This document shows positions 49,284 through 56,997 of a stretch of DNA of 64,000 nt, piece after piece. Each line of letters starts with the position of its first letter. Within the stretch, counting starts at the first letter, position 1. A program made the position numbers and the translations under genes. Location of the stretch: the NCBI RefSeq assembly GCF_900115395.1, contig NZ_FOWE01000011.1, forward strand, positions 124,001 through 188,000. The letters are read 5' to 3'. The notes beneath the pieces are model-generated. The model did not search any database. It had not been told where the DNA came from and saw nothing but the letters and a program-made list of their open reading frames with translations. The DNA is from Geodermatophilus obscurus. Its GTDB lineage: Bacteria > Actinomycetota > Actinomycetes > Mycobacteriales > Geodermatophilaceae.

Positions 49284-49364
49284 CGCCGCCGATCCTAGGT
49301 CGGGAGGGCGACGGTCCCGGTCCCCGGCGATCCGTCCTGACGGCGGGTGGCTAGCGTGCGGGAG

Positions 49365-49769
49365 GTGAGCACCCCTCCCCCGGACTGGATGCCCGCGAGC
49401 GCGGTCAGCCCGCTCGACGACAAGCTCGGCATCGAGATCGTCGACTTCGCCCCCGAGCGGCTGGTCGCCACCATGCCGGTGGAGGGCAACCAGCAGCCCT
49501 TCGGCCTGCTCCACGGTGGGGCGACCTGCTCGCTGGTGGAGACGATCGGGTCCTGGGCGGCGATGATCAACGCCGGGCCGGGGAGGAAGGCCGTCGGCGT
49601 GGAGCTCAACGCCAGCTACCTGCGCGCCGCCACCTCCGGCACGGTGACCGCCGTCTGCACCCCCGCCCGGGTCGGGCGCACGCTGTCGACGTTCCTGGTC
49701 GAGGTCACCGACGAGCGCGGCCGCACGACCGCGACCGCCCGGCTCACCTGCGCGATCGTCCCGGCGTAG
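49365..49769 (+). CDS. hotdog-fold thioesterase (PaaI-like)
   Basis: 134 aa from GTG 49365; GTGs at 49356 and 49347 are also in frame. QQPFGLLHGGATCSLVETIG carries the HGG and catalytic Glu of the 4HBT/PaaI family, and GVELNASYLRAATSGTVTAV follows. It hydrolyses acyl-CoA thioesters, possibly aromatic or menaquinone-related. In other actinobacteria a similar gene sits beside polA and the ANTAR regulator (recalled). Divergent from polA. Confidence 0.9.
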   Translation: MSTPPPDWMPASAVSPLDDKLGIEIVDFAPERLVATMPVEGNQQPFGLLHGGATCSLVETIGSWAAMINAGPGRKAVGVELNASYLRAATSGTVTAVCTPARVGRTLSTFLVEVTDERGRTTATARLTCAIVPA

Positions 49770-49809
49770 ACGCAGGACCCCGCTGCCCCGGCCCTCCCTG
49801 CGGGCGGCG

Positions 49810-50454
49810 TCAGTTGTCGACGGCGACCGCGGTGACCACGGGCAGCGTCCGGGGCGGCAGCGGCCGCCGGCGCGGCAGCGGCCGGCGCAGCACCGGCAGG
49901 CCGCCGCGCTGCCAGCTGGCCAGCGCACGGGCCAGCGTCTCGCGCGGCACGATCCGGCGAGTGGTCAGCGGGGCGAACCCCATCCGCGCGAAGAACCGCT
50001 GCCGCTCGGCCTCGTGCCCGCCCACGGCGGCGACCACGTGCAGGGCCCCCAGCTCCGCGGCGTAGGCGGCCGCGGCCGCCAGCAGCGCGGTCCCGGCGCC
50101 GCGGCGGCGGTGGTCGCGGTGGACGACGAGGTTGTCCACGGTCACCTGCGGGACACCGAGCACGGTCGACAGCGCGTCGAGCCCGAGGACGGCCAGGCCG
50201 ACCGGGACCTCCCCCGCCGAGCCCGCCCCCGGCGCGTACGCACCCGGCAGGACGGCGAGGACCACCCGGTGACCGGGGTCGGCCAGCAGCCGGCGGAACC
50301 CGGCCGCTGCGGCGGCTCCCGGGGTCTGCCCGGTCAGCACCCCCTCGGCGTGCGCCTCGGCCCGGTGCTGGCGTACCAGCGCGAGCACCGCGGGCAGGTC
50401 GTCGGGACGCGCCGTGCGCGTCGTGACGCCGGAACGCCGGTCGGTTCCTGACAC
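49810..50454 (-). CDS. GNAT-family N-acetyltransferase
   Basis: 214 aa from GTG 50454 with GGGGAGGA upstream. TRTARPDDLPAVLALVRQHR opens a GNAT domain; the acetyl-CoA motif is VVHRDHRRRGAGTALLAAAA, then RFFARMGF. The last 45 residues are Arg/Pro-rich. Substrate unknown. It diverges from livH across a 260-bp gap. Confidence 0.85.
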   Translation of the reverse strand: MSGTDRRSGVTTRTARPDDLPAVLALVRQHRAEAHAEGVLTGQTPGAAAAAGFRRLLADPGHRVVLAVLPGAYAPGAGSAGEVPVGLAVLGLDALSTVLGVPQVTVDNLVVHRDHRRRGAGTALLAAAAAYAAELGALHVVAAVGGHEAERQRFFARMGFAPLTTRRIVPRETLARALASWQRGGLPVLRRPLPRRRPLPPRTLPVVTAVAVDN

Positions 50455-50646
50455 GGGAGTCCTCCCCCTGGACGGTGCGGCGAGACTGCACCCGGCGTGC
50501 CCGGTGGGGGACGACGACGCGCCGGAATGGGACAGGAGTGACGACAGCGCGGCCCCTCGCCGCGTCGCACCTAGGTCACAGCTCGGCGTCAGGCGAACGG
50601 CGATGCAACAGGCCTGGGTTACCGTCACGCCCCACTGCCCGCGTTC

Positions 50647-50660
50647 GTGTCGCGCGACAC
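50647..50660. promoter_or_regulatory. perfect 14-bp palindrome upstream of livH
   Basis: GTGTCGC/GCGACAC forms a perfect dyad 55 bp before the livH start, in the 260-bp gap between the GNAT gene and the liv operon. It may be an operator; no regulator can be assigned. I see no other clear element in this gap. Confidence 0.35.
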
Positions 50661-50714
50661 CATCGTGCCGATCGACACCACGCCCCACAGTTCTGCCACG
50701 ACCAGGGAGGTTGT

Positions 50715-52046
50715 GTGACCCACCCGTCAGCCACCGCCGGGCCACCCGGGCGGTCCCGGAGCGCGATCCGCCCGGGCCCCGGGACCGCCCACAGGGTGAT
50801 GCTGCGGCTCCTGCTGGTGCTCGTCGCCGCCACCGGCCTCGCCGTGCTGGTCCCCGGCATCGCGAGCGCCGAGGGCGAGCAGGTCATCGGCACGCTGCAG
50901 ACCAGCCGCTCGGGCCCCATCGAGGGCGTCGAGGTCACCGTCACGACAGCCGCCGGGGACGAGGTCGACAGCGTCGCGAGCGACGAGGACGGCCGCTGGG
51001 CCGTCGAGCTGCCGGGCCCCGGCGACTACGTCGTCACCATCGACGACGGCGACCTCCCCGAGGGGGTCGAGCTGGCGGGCGCGGACAACCGTGCGGTCAC
51101 CGTGGCCGAGGGGCGCCGTGAGCCGGTCATTATCGGCCTCGAGGACGGCAGCCGGGGCGGCGGCGGTGGCACGGTGCGCGCCGTCCAACTGCTCGTCGAC
51201 GGCATCCGCTTCGGCCTGCTCATCGCGATGGCCGCCGTCGGCCTGTCGCTGATCTTCGGCACCACCGGGCTGACCAACTTCGCCCACGGTGAGCTGGTCA
51301 CCATCGGCGCCATCGTCGCCTGGTACGTCAACGTCTCGGGCGGCGTCCCGCTGATCCCCGCGACGATCATCGCGATGATCGCAGGAGCGGGCATCGGCGC
51401 GCTCAACGAACTGGCGCTGTGGCGCCCGCTGCGCCGGCGCGGCACCGGGCTCATCGCGGCCCTGGTCGTCTCCATCGGCCTGTCGCTGCTGCTGCGCTAC
51501 CTCATCCAGATCGTGTACGGCGGCCGGTCCAGCCCGTACCAGGTGGCCACCGGCCGCGCCGTCGACTACGGCGCCTTCACCCTCACCAACCGGGCACTCG
51601 TCTCGATCGTCGTCTCGGTCGTCGTCCTCGTGCTCGTGGCCCTGATGCTGCAGCGCACCAAGATCGGCAAGGCCATGCGGGCCGTCTCCGACAACCGCGA
51701 CCTCGCGGCGTCGTCGGGGATCGACGTCAACCGCGTGATCCTCGTCGTCTGGATGATGGGCGGCGCCCTCGCCGCGCTGGGTGGGGTCCTGCTCGGGCTC
51801 TCCGACCAGGTCCAGTGGGACATGGGCTTCCGCCTGCTGCTGCTCATGTTCGCCGGCGTCACCCTCGGTGGCCTCGGCACCGCCTACGGCGCCCTGGTGG
51901 GCAGCCTCATCGTGGGCGTGTTCGTGCAGATGTCGACCCTCGTCATCCCGAATGACGTGAAGTACGTCGGAGGGCTGCTGCTCTTGATCGTCATCCTCGT
52001 CATCCGGCCCCAGGGCATCCTGGGCAGCCGCGCCCGGATCGGCTGA
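50715..52046 (+). CDS. livH: branched-chain amino acid ABC permease LivH with an extra secreted N-terminal domain
   Basis: 443 aa from GTG 50715 with GGGAGG six bases upstream. Residues 30-52 form a signal-like helix ending GIASA. Residues about 53-145 are a beta-rich domain (QVIGTLQTSRSGPIEGVEV, DEDGRWAVELPGPGDYVVTI) resembling CarboxypepD_reg/transthyretin-like folds. A Gly linker leads to the LivH core (GLSLIFGTTGLTNFAHGELV, then MRAVSDNRDLAASSGID, ending VIRPQGILGSR). The core is normal length; the extension is the oddity. First gene of livH-livM-livG-livF. Confidence 0.92.
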   Translation: MTHPSATAGPPGRSRSAIRPGPGTAHRVMLRLLLVLVAATGLAVLVPGIASAEGEQVIGTLQTSRSGPIEGVEVTVTTAAGDEVDSVASDEDGRWAVELPGPGDYVVTIDDGDLPEGVELAGADNRAVTVAEGRREPVIIGLEDGSRGGGGGTVRAVQLLVDGIRFGLLIAMAAVGLSLIFGTTGLTNFAHGELVTIGAIVAWYVNVSGGVPLIPATIIAMIAGAGIGALNELALWRPLRRRGTGLIAALVVSIGLSLLLRYLIQIVYGGRSSPYQVATGRAVDYGAFTLTNRALVSIVVSVVVLVLVALMLQRTKIGKAMRAVSDNRDLAASSGIDVNRVILVVWMMGGALAALGGVLLGLSDQVQWDMGFRLLLLMFAGVTLGGLGTAYGALVGSLIVGVFVQMSTLVIPNDVKYVGGLLLLIVILVIRPQGILGSRARIG

Positions 52047-52049
52047 GCC

Positions 52050-53048
52050 ATGGGTGACCTCCTCGACGCCGTCGCCGTCGCGCTGAAGGCCGGCCTGGGC
52101 TTCCAGGCGATCTTCTTCGCGCTGCTGGCCATCGGCATCAACGTGCAGTTCGGCTACGCCGGGCTGCTCAACTTCGGCCAGATCGCCTTCGCCCTGCTCG
52201 GCGGCTTCGGCATCGCCATCTCGGTGAGCCAGTGGGGCCTGCCGTTCTGGGTGGGCGTGATCGTCGGTCTCGTGGCCGCCGTCGTGCTCGCCCTCCTCCT
52301 GGGCCTGCCGACCCTGCGGCTGCGGGCCGACTACCTGGCCATCGCCACGATCGCCACCGCCGAGGGTCTGCGGCTGCTGTTCCGGTCGGTGTCGGCCACG
52401 CCGGTCACCAACGGCACCCGCGGCCTGTCCGCCTTCAACGGCGACTTCATCGCCCTCGCCCCGTGGGCGACCAACGCGCGTTACCGGCTCCTCGGCACCA
52501 GCTGGTCCGGCGGCGAGCTGTGGGTCGCCGTCGTCGGCTGGGTGGTCGTCGTCCTGGCCTGCCTGCTGGTCTTCGCCCTCATGCGCAGCCCGTGGGGCCG
52601 CGTGCTCAAGTCCATCCGCGAGGACGAGGACGCCGTCCGCTCGCTGGGCAAGAACGTCTACGTCTACAAGATGCAGGCGCTGGTGCTCGGCGGGATCCTC
52701 GGCGCGCTCGGCGGGATGGTCTACGCCGTCGGCACCGGCTCGGCGGTCCCGGACCAGTACCAGAACGCCAACACGTTCCTCGCCTACGCGGCCCTGATCC
52801 TCGGTGGCGCTGCCCGCGTGCTCGGGCCGGTCATCGGTTCGATCGTCCTGCTGTTCATCCTGCAGTTCGCCGACACCGGCCTGCGGCTCCTGATCGACAA
52901 CGGGATCATCCCCGAGGGGCTGCTGTCGGCCACCGACGTGGCACAGATCCGCTTCGTGCTCGTGGGTATCGGGCTCATGCTGTTGTTGGTCTTCCGGCCA
53001 CAGGGCATCTTCGGTGACCGACGAGAGGTGATGCTCGATGCGCGCTGA
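52050..53048 (+). CDS. livM: branched-chain amino acid ABC permease LivM
   Basis: 332 aa, about nine membrane segments. FGYAGLLNFGQIAFALLGGF and LPTLRLRADYLAIATIATAE are LivM signatures, SIREDEDAVRSLGKNVYVYK is the coupling loop, and VFRPQGIFGDRREV is the end. It pairs with LivH to form the translocation channel. Starts 3 bp after livH and overlaps livG by 11 bp. Confidence 0.94.
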   Translation: MGDLLDAVAVALKAGLGFQAIFFALLAIGINVQFGYAGLLNFGQIAFALLGGFGIAISVSQWGLPFWVGVIVGLVAAVVLALLLGLPTLRLRADYLAIATIATAEGLRLLFRSVSATPVTNGTRGLSAFNGDFIALAPWATNARYRLLGTSWSGGELWVAVVGWVVVVLACLLVFALMRSPWGRVLKSIREDEDAVRSLGKNVYVYKMQALVLGGILGALGGMVYAVGTGSAVPDQYQNANTFLAYAALILGGAARVLGPVIGSIVLLFILQFADTGLRLLIDNGIIPEGLLSATDVAQIRFVLVGIGLMLLLVFRPQGIFGDRREVMLDAR

Positions 53049-54135
53049 CCCCAACCCCCACGGCGCCTCGGCGTCGGGTGCGTCCGGCGCTTCCGGTGCC
53101 TCGGCGTCCGGTGCCTCGGCGTCCGGCGCCTCGGCGTCCGGCGCGTCCCTGGACAAGGGCGCGACCTGGCAGCGGGGCGACACCCCGCAGCGGCTGGCGC
53201 AGGCCGCGCTGCGCGACCTCCCCTGGGAGGTCGGCGTCGCCAAGCCCGACCCCGCGATCGTCGTCGACGGCGTGACCCGGACCTTCGGCGGGCTGACGGC
53301 GGTCGCCGTCGACCACCTCGAGGTCCAGCGCGGCGGCATCACCGGCCTCATCGGGCCCAACGGCGCCGGCAAGACGACGCTGTTCAACCTGCTGACCGGC
53401 TTCGACCAGCCCAACACCGGCACCTGGTCGTTCGACGGCCGGTCGCTGGGCAAGCTGGCCCCGCACCAGGTCGCCCGGCTCGGCGTCGTCCGGACCTTCC
53501 AGCTGACCAAGGCGCTGTCCCGCCTCACCGTGCTGCAGAACATGCTGCTCGGGGCCCAGGGGCAGCGCGGGGAGAGCTTCCTGCGGGCCCTGGTCCCCGG
53601 GACCTGGCGCGCCCAGGAGAAGGCGAACACCGAGAAGGCGATGGACCTGCTGCGGCGGTTCAAGCTCGACGCCAAGAAGGACGAGTTCGCCGGCACCCTC
53701 TCCGGTGGTCAGCGCAAGCTGCTGGAGATGGCGCGGGCGCTGATGAGCGACCCGAAGGTCGTCATGCTCGACGAGCCGATGGCCGGGGTGAACCCGGCGC
53801 TCACCCAGAGCCTGCTGGGGCACGTCAAGGACCTCCGCGAGGAGGGCATGACGGTCATCTTCGTCGAGCACGACATGGACGTCGTCCGCGACATCAGCGA
53901 CTGGGTCGTCGTCATGGCCGCCGGCAGGGTCATCGCCGAGGGGCCACCGGAGTCGATCAGCCAGAACCAGGCCGTCGTCGACGCCTACCTCGGCGCGCAC
54001 CACGACGCGCCCCTCACCGTCGAGGAGGAGGACCAGGTGCTCGCCGAGGCCGAGCAGGCCATCGCGCGCGAGGAGCACGGCGGCGGCGAGGTCCTCGGCT
54101 CCACCTCCACCACCACCGGGAAGGGCGAGCGATGA
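53038..54135 (+). CDS. livG: branched-chain amino acid ABC ATPase LivG, repeat-bearing N-terminus
   Basis: 365 aa, longer than the usual 250-290. Residues 9-37 are a Gly-Ala-Ser repeat encoded by 15-bp DNA units, then a linker to about residue 77. Next come the ATPase core with Walker A LIGPNGAGKTTLFNLLTGF, signature LSGGQRKLLEMARALM and Walker B VVMLDEPMAGVNP. The C-tail is acidic. It energises LivHM with LivF. The ATG at 53038 overlaps livM; GTG starts after the repeat are possible but have no obvious ribosome site. Confidence 0.92.
   Translation: MRADPNPHGASASGASGASGASASGASASGASASGASLDKGATWQRGDTPQRLAQAALRDLPWEVGVAKPDPAIVVDGVTRTFGGLTAVAVDHLEVQRGGITGLIGPNGAGKTTLFNLLTGFDQPNTGTWSFDGRSLGKLAPHQVARLGVVRTFQLTKALSRLTVLQNMLLGAQGQRGESFLRALVPGTWRAQEKANTEKAMDLLRRFKLDAKKDEFAGTLSGGQRKLLEMARALMSDPKVVMLDEPMAGVNPALTQSLLGHVKDLREEGMTVIFVEHDMDVVRDISDWVVVMAAGRVIAEGPPESISQNQAVVDAYLGAHHDAPLTVEEEDQVLAEAEQAIAREEHGGGEVLGSTSTTTGKGER
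53064..53147 (+). repeat. 15-bp-unit tandem repeat inside livG
   Basis: Units of the form GCCTCGGCGTCCGGT/C, with shorter 9-bp variants, recur through 53064-53147, all in frame and coding Gly-Ala-Ser(-Ala-Ser). This pattern can gain or lose units by slippage without a frameshift. Confidence 0.8.
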
Positions 54136-54986
54136 GCGAGCCACTGTTCGAGGTCGACGAGTCCGGCGAGGACCGCACCCGCGCCGACACGGTCGTCGAC
54201 ACGGCCACCCTCTCCCCCGCGGAGAAGGCGGCCACCCGCGAGGAGCACGTGCGCCTCGCCGAGGGCGCCCTGGTGCGCGCCGACGACCTCGTCGCCGGCT
54301 ACGTGCCGGGCGTCAACATCCTGCGCGGCTGCGACTTCTACCTGCAGGACGGCGAGCTCGTCGGGATCATCGGCCCCAACGGGGCCGGCAAGTCCACGCT
54401 GCTCAAGACGCTGTTCGGGCTCATCCCCGTGCGCTCGGGCACCGTGACGCTGCGCGGCGAGGAGATCACCTCCGCGCCGGCCCACCGCCTGGTGTCGATG
54501 GGCGTCGGCTACGTCCCGCAGAACAACAACGTGTTCCCCTCGCTCACCATCGAGGAGAACATGCAGATGGGCGTGTACCTGCGGCCGAAGACGTTCAAGG
54601 AGCGCTTCGACTACGTCATCGACCTGTTCCCCCTGCTCGGGGAGCGGCGCAAGGGCAAGGCCGGGTCGCTCTCCGGCGGTGAGCGGCAGATGGTGGCCAT
54701 GGGCCGCGCCCTGATGATGGACCCCTCGGTGCTGCTGCTCGACGAGCCGTCGGCGGGCCTCTCCCCCGCCTACCAGGACGAGGTGTTCATCCGCTGCCGG
54801 CGGATCAACGCCACGGGGGTCTCGATCATCATGGTCGAGCAGAACGCGCGGCGGTGCCTGCAGATCTGCGACCGGGGCTACGTGCTCGACCAGGGGCGCA
54901 ACGCCTACACCGACACCGGCCGGTCGCTCATGACCGACCCCAAGGTGATCGAGCTCTACCTGGGGACCCTCGCCAAGGCGCAGTGA
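54132..54986 (+). CDS. livF: branched-chain amino acid ABC ATPase LivF
   Basis: 284 aa; ATG overlaps livG stop (ATGA). An acidic lead of about 45 residues, longer than normal, precedes Walker A IGPNGAGKSTLLKTLFG, the Q-loop region YVPQNNNVFPSLTIEENM, signature SLSGGERQMVAMGRALM and Walker B LLLDEPSAGLSP. The switch-histidine position reads IMVEQNARR, as in LivF proteins. Last gene of the operon, followed by a strong hairpin. Confidence 0.95.
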   Translation: MSEPLFEVDESGEDRTRADTVVDTATLSPAEKAATREEHVRLAEGALVRADDLVAGYVPGVNILRGCDFYLQDGELVGIIGPNGAGKSTLLKTLFGLIPVRSGTVTLRGEEITSAPAHRLVSMGVGYVPQNNNVFPSLTIEENMQMGVYLRPKTFKERFDYVIDLFPLLGERRKGKAGSLSGGERQMVAMGRALMMDPSVLLLDEPSAGLSPAYQDEVFIRCRRINATGVSIIMVEQNARRCLQICDRGYVLDQGRNAYTDTGRSLMTDPKVIELYLGTLAKAQ

Positions 54987-55011
54987 CCGCGGAGGGTCCT
55001 CCCTCCCGATC

Positions 55012-55053
55012 CGGCAGAGGCCGGCGTCCCCCTGGGGACGCCGGCCTCTGCCG
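55012..55053 (+). terminator. strong hairpin after livF
   Basis: A perfect 19-bp stem (55012-55030 with 55035-55053) around a 4-nt loop, 25 bp past the livF stop. No U-tract. Confidence 0.85.
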
Positions 55054-55140
55054 TGGAGCGCATCCGCGCTACGGCGGCCCGACGGCGGCAGGGCGCTGTC
55101 ACCGGCACGGACAGCGCGGGGACCCTGCGCCGGGGCGATG

Positions 55141-55198
55141 GCCCGCGACGGCCCGCGAGGGCCCGCGACGGCCCGCGACGGCCCGCGACGGCCCGGTG
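55141..55198. repeat. 10-bp tandem repeat
   Basis: GCCCGCGACG is repeated five times in tandem from 55141 to 55190 (one unit has AGG for ACG), with a partial sixth unit. Non-coding, between the two convergent liv transcripts. Confidence 0.8.
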
Positions 55199-55235
55199 GC
55201 GCGGTCGTCAGACCGGCTCCTGCGGTCGTGGGCGA

Positions 55236-55286
55236 GCACGAGTGGGCGGGCCCCCGGGCCGGCACGAGTGGGCGGCACCCGGGCCG
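55236..55286. repeat. 25/26-bp direct duplication
   Basis: Two adjacent copies begin GCACGAGTGGGCGG and end CCCGGGCCG (55236-55261 and 55262-55286), differing by a short indel. Non-coding. Confidence 0.75.
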
Positions 55287-55413
55287 GCAGGGAGTCCCTC
55301 GCCGCCGTACGGACCCGCAGGTCCCTCGACAGGCCGCAGCCGCCGCCCAGGACGCGCCCCCGGATGACCGCCACGCGCCGGCCAGCGGCCCGGGACGGCC
55401 ACCGCGCACGACA

Positions 55414-55447
55414 GCGGCCCGGCACCCCCTGAGGGGTACCGGGCCGC
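55414..55447 (-). terminator. hairpin after the liv substrate-binding gene
   Basis: A 15-bp stem with one mismatch (55414-55428 with 55433-55447) and a 4-nt loop, about 50 bp beyond the stop of the minus-strand binding-protein gene. Confidence 0.75.
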
Positions 55448-55499
55448 GGCCGGTGTGTGGTGTGTCAGCGCCGCACGTTCACGACGCCGTCGGGGTCGC

Positions 55500-56837
55500 T
55501 CAGCGCTGCGGGCCGATGCCCTGGTCGTTGAGGCCCTGCAGGATCCGGGAGGACTCCTCGAAGCCGATCACGATGATCGCGTCGGGGTTGAAGTCCACCA
55601 TCCGCTGCACCTCGGCGTCGAAGTTCGCCGCCTGCGGGTCGTAGGTGATCGACTGGATGTCGTCCTCCGCCAGACCCGCGCTGACCAGGTTGTTCAGGGT
55701 GTTCTCCGCCAGCCCGGTGCCGTAGGGGTCGTTGAGCGCCAGGATCCCCACGGTGTTGTTGCCGTCGGCGATGATCAGGTCCGCGAGGGCGCGGGCCTGC
55801 AGCGTGTCCGGCGGGGCGGTGCGGAAGTACAGCCCGTTGTCGTTGTAGGTCGTGAACTGGTCGGACGTGTTCGCCGGCGAGAACTGCATGACACCGGCGC
55901 CGGTGATGGCGTCGATGACCGTCAGGCTCACGCCGGAGGACGCCGCACCGATGATCGCGTTCACGCCCGACTGCAGGAGCCGGTCGACGGTCTGGGTGGC
56001 GGTGTCGGTCGACGCGTCACCGGAGTCACCCTCGACCAGCTGCACCGGCGCACCGAGGACGCCACCGGCGGCGTTGATGTCGTTGAGCGCGAGCTTGGCG
56101 CCGGCGACCTCGGGCGGGCCGAGGAAGGCCAGGTTGCCGGTCAGCGGCAGCAGCGTGCCGATGATCAGCGGCCCGCCGGTGGCGCCGGCCGGTGCGTAGG
56201 CCGGGCCCTCGTCGGTGGAGGCGTTGGCCTCGTCACCGGCGATGACGAACTCGGTGGCGCCGTCGTCGAGGGCGTTGTCGTCACCGAACTGCAGCAGGCC
56301 GAAGCTCGCCGCGGCGGGCTCGCCGGCGTCGGTGAAGGCCAGCGGGCCGGAGATGCCGTCGTAGTCGACGTTCCCGCCGCTGTTGATGATCTCGAGGCAG
56401 GCGGCGAAGTCCTCGCACTTGTCGCCACCGGCGGTGATGCCGTTGACGTACGCCTTGAAGGTGTTGGCGTCGTTGGTACCCGCCGCCTGGGCGGCCAGCG
56501 CGGTGACGATCACCGCGTCGTAGGTCTCGCCCGCGTAGTTGTAGTCCTGCAGGTTCGGGTCGACCTCGAGCAGGCGGTCGGTGAAGTCCGAGCCCAGCTC
56601 GGTGAGCGGGGTGGTGCCCTTCATGCCGGCCAGGGCGCCCTGCTCGGAGAAGTCCTCACCGAGGGCGTTGCCCATGTTGCCGTCGGTGCCGTAGATGTTG
56701 ACCTGCTTCTCACCGCTAGCCGCGGCTTCGCCGCTCGAGCCGCCGCCGCCCTCGTCGTCGCTGCCACCGCAGGCGGTGAGGGCGACCAGGGCAGCGGACG
56801 TGACGGCGATGCTGCGGGCGTAAGTACGCGTGCGCAT
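55500..56837 (-). CDS. ABC substrate-binding lipoprotein, LivJ/LivK family, with circularly permuted domain order
   Basis: 445 aa. Signal peptide and lipobox LTAC (Cys23), then a Gly/Ser linker. Residues 44-190 (KQVNIYGTDGNMGNALGEDF, YAGETYDAVIVTALAAQAAG, GISGPLAFTDAGEPAA) match the C-terminal part of LivK. Residues 221-445 (GPLIIGTLLPLTGNLAFLGP, GAASSGVSLTVIDAITGAGV, DPYGTGLAENTLNNLV, DAIIVIGFEESSRILQGLND) match its N-terminal part. The order is thus swapped, joined by an acidic Ala/Gly linker (about 191-220), and it stops where the normal sequence would continue into KQV. All elements are present once. It likely delivers a branched-chain or other amino acid to LivHMGF. Confidence 0.9.
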   Translation of the reverse strand: MRTRTYARSIAVTSAALVALTACGGSDDEGGGGSSGEAAASGEKQVNIYGTDGNMGNALGEDFSEQGALAGMKGTTPLTELGSDFTDRLLEVDPNLQDYNYAGETYDAVIVTALAAQAAGTNDANTFKAYVNGITAGGDKCEDFAACLEIINSGGNVDYDGISGPLAFTDAGEPAAASFGLLQFGDDNALDDGATEFVIAGDEANASTDEGPAYAPAGATGGPLIIGTLLPLTGNLAFLGPPEVAGAKLALNDINAAGGVLGAPVQLVEGDSGDASTDTATQTVDRLLQSGVNAIIGAASSGVSLTVIDAITGAGVMQFSPANTSDQFTTYNDNGLYFRTAPPDTLQARALADLIIADGNNTVGILALNDPYGTGLAENTLNNLVSAGLAEDDIQSITYDPQAANFDAEVQRMVDFNPDAIIVIGFEESSRILQGLNDQGIGPQR

Positions 56838-56841
56838 CCAG

Positions 56842-56854
56842 CAACTCCCAGTTG
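56842..56854 (-). promoter_or_regulatory. ribosome-binding site of the binding-protein gene inside a small dyad
   Basis: Minus-strand CAACT-GGG-AGTTG places the Shine-Dalgarno GGGAG across the loop and arm of a 5-bp dyad, ending 4 bp before the ATG at 56837. It could modestly control initiation; the stem is short. Confidence 0.35.
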
Positions 56855-56997
56855 TCGTACGTCGGTCCGGCAGGCCGGGCGTGGACCCCCGGCCCCGTCA
56901 GTCCGCAGAAGGTAACCGCTGCTACAGGGCACGGACGGACGTCGGCCGAGACCGTGACGAGGTCGTGACCTGCCCGGTTCCGGCCCGTCGCCGGGTC

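Larger units (their letters stand above)
54987..55499. other. 513-bp convergent intergenic region rich in repeats
   Basis: No gene is supported here. It holds the livF terminator (55012-55053), a 10-bp tandem array (55141-55198), a 25/26-bp direct duplication (55236-55286) and the terminator of the binding-protein gene (55414-55447). The remainder is GC-rich sequence without recognisable features. Confidence 0.7.

Noticed and set aside
55141-55286. Repeat arrays considered as a CRISPR
   Set aside because: Units are contiguous with no unique spacers and there are no cas genes.
55500-56837. Binding-protein gene considered as two fused or broken genes, or a frameshift artefact
   Set aside because: A single uninterrupted frame contains one signal peptide, one lipobox and each conserved segment once, which fits permutation better than fusion or breakage.
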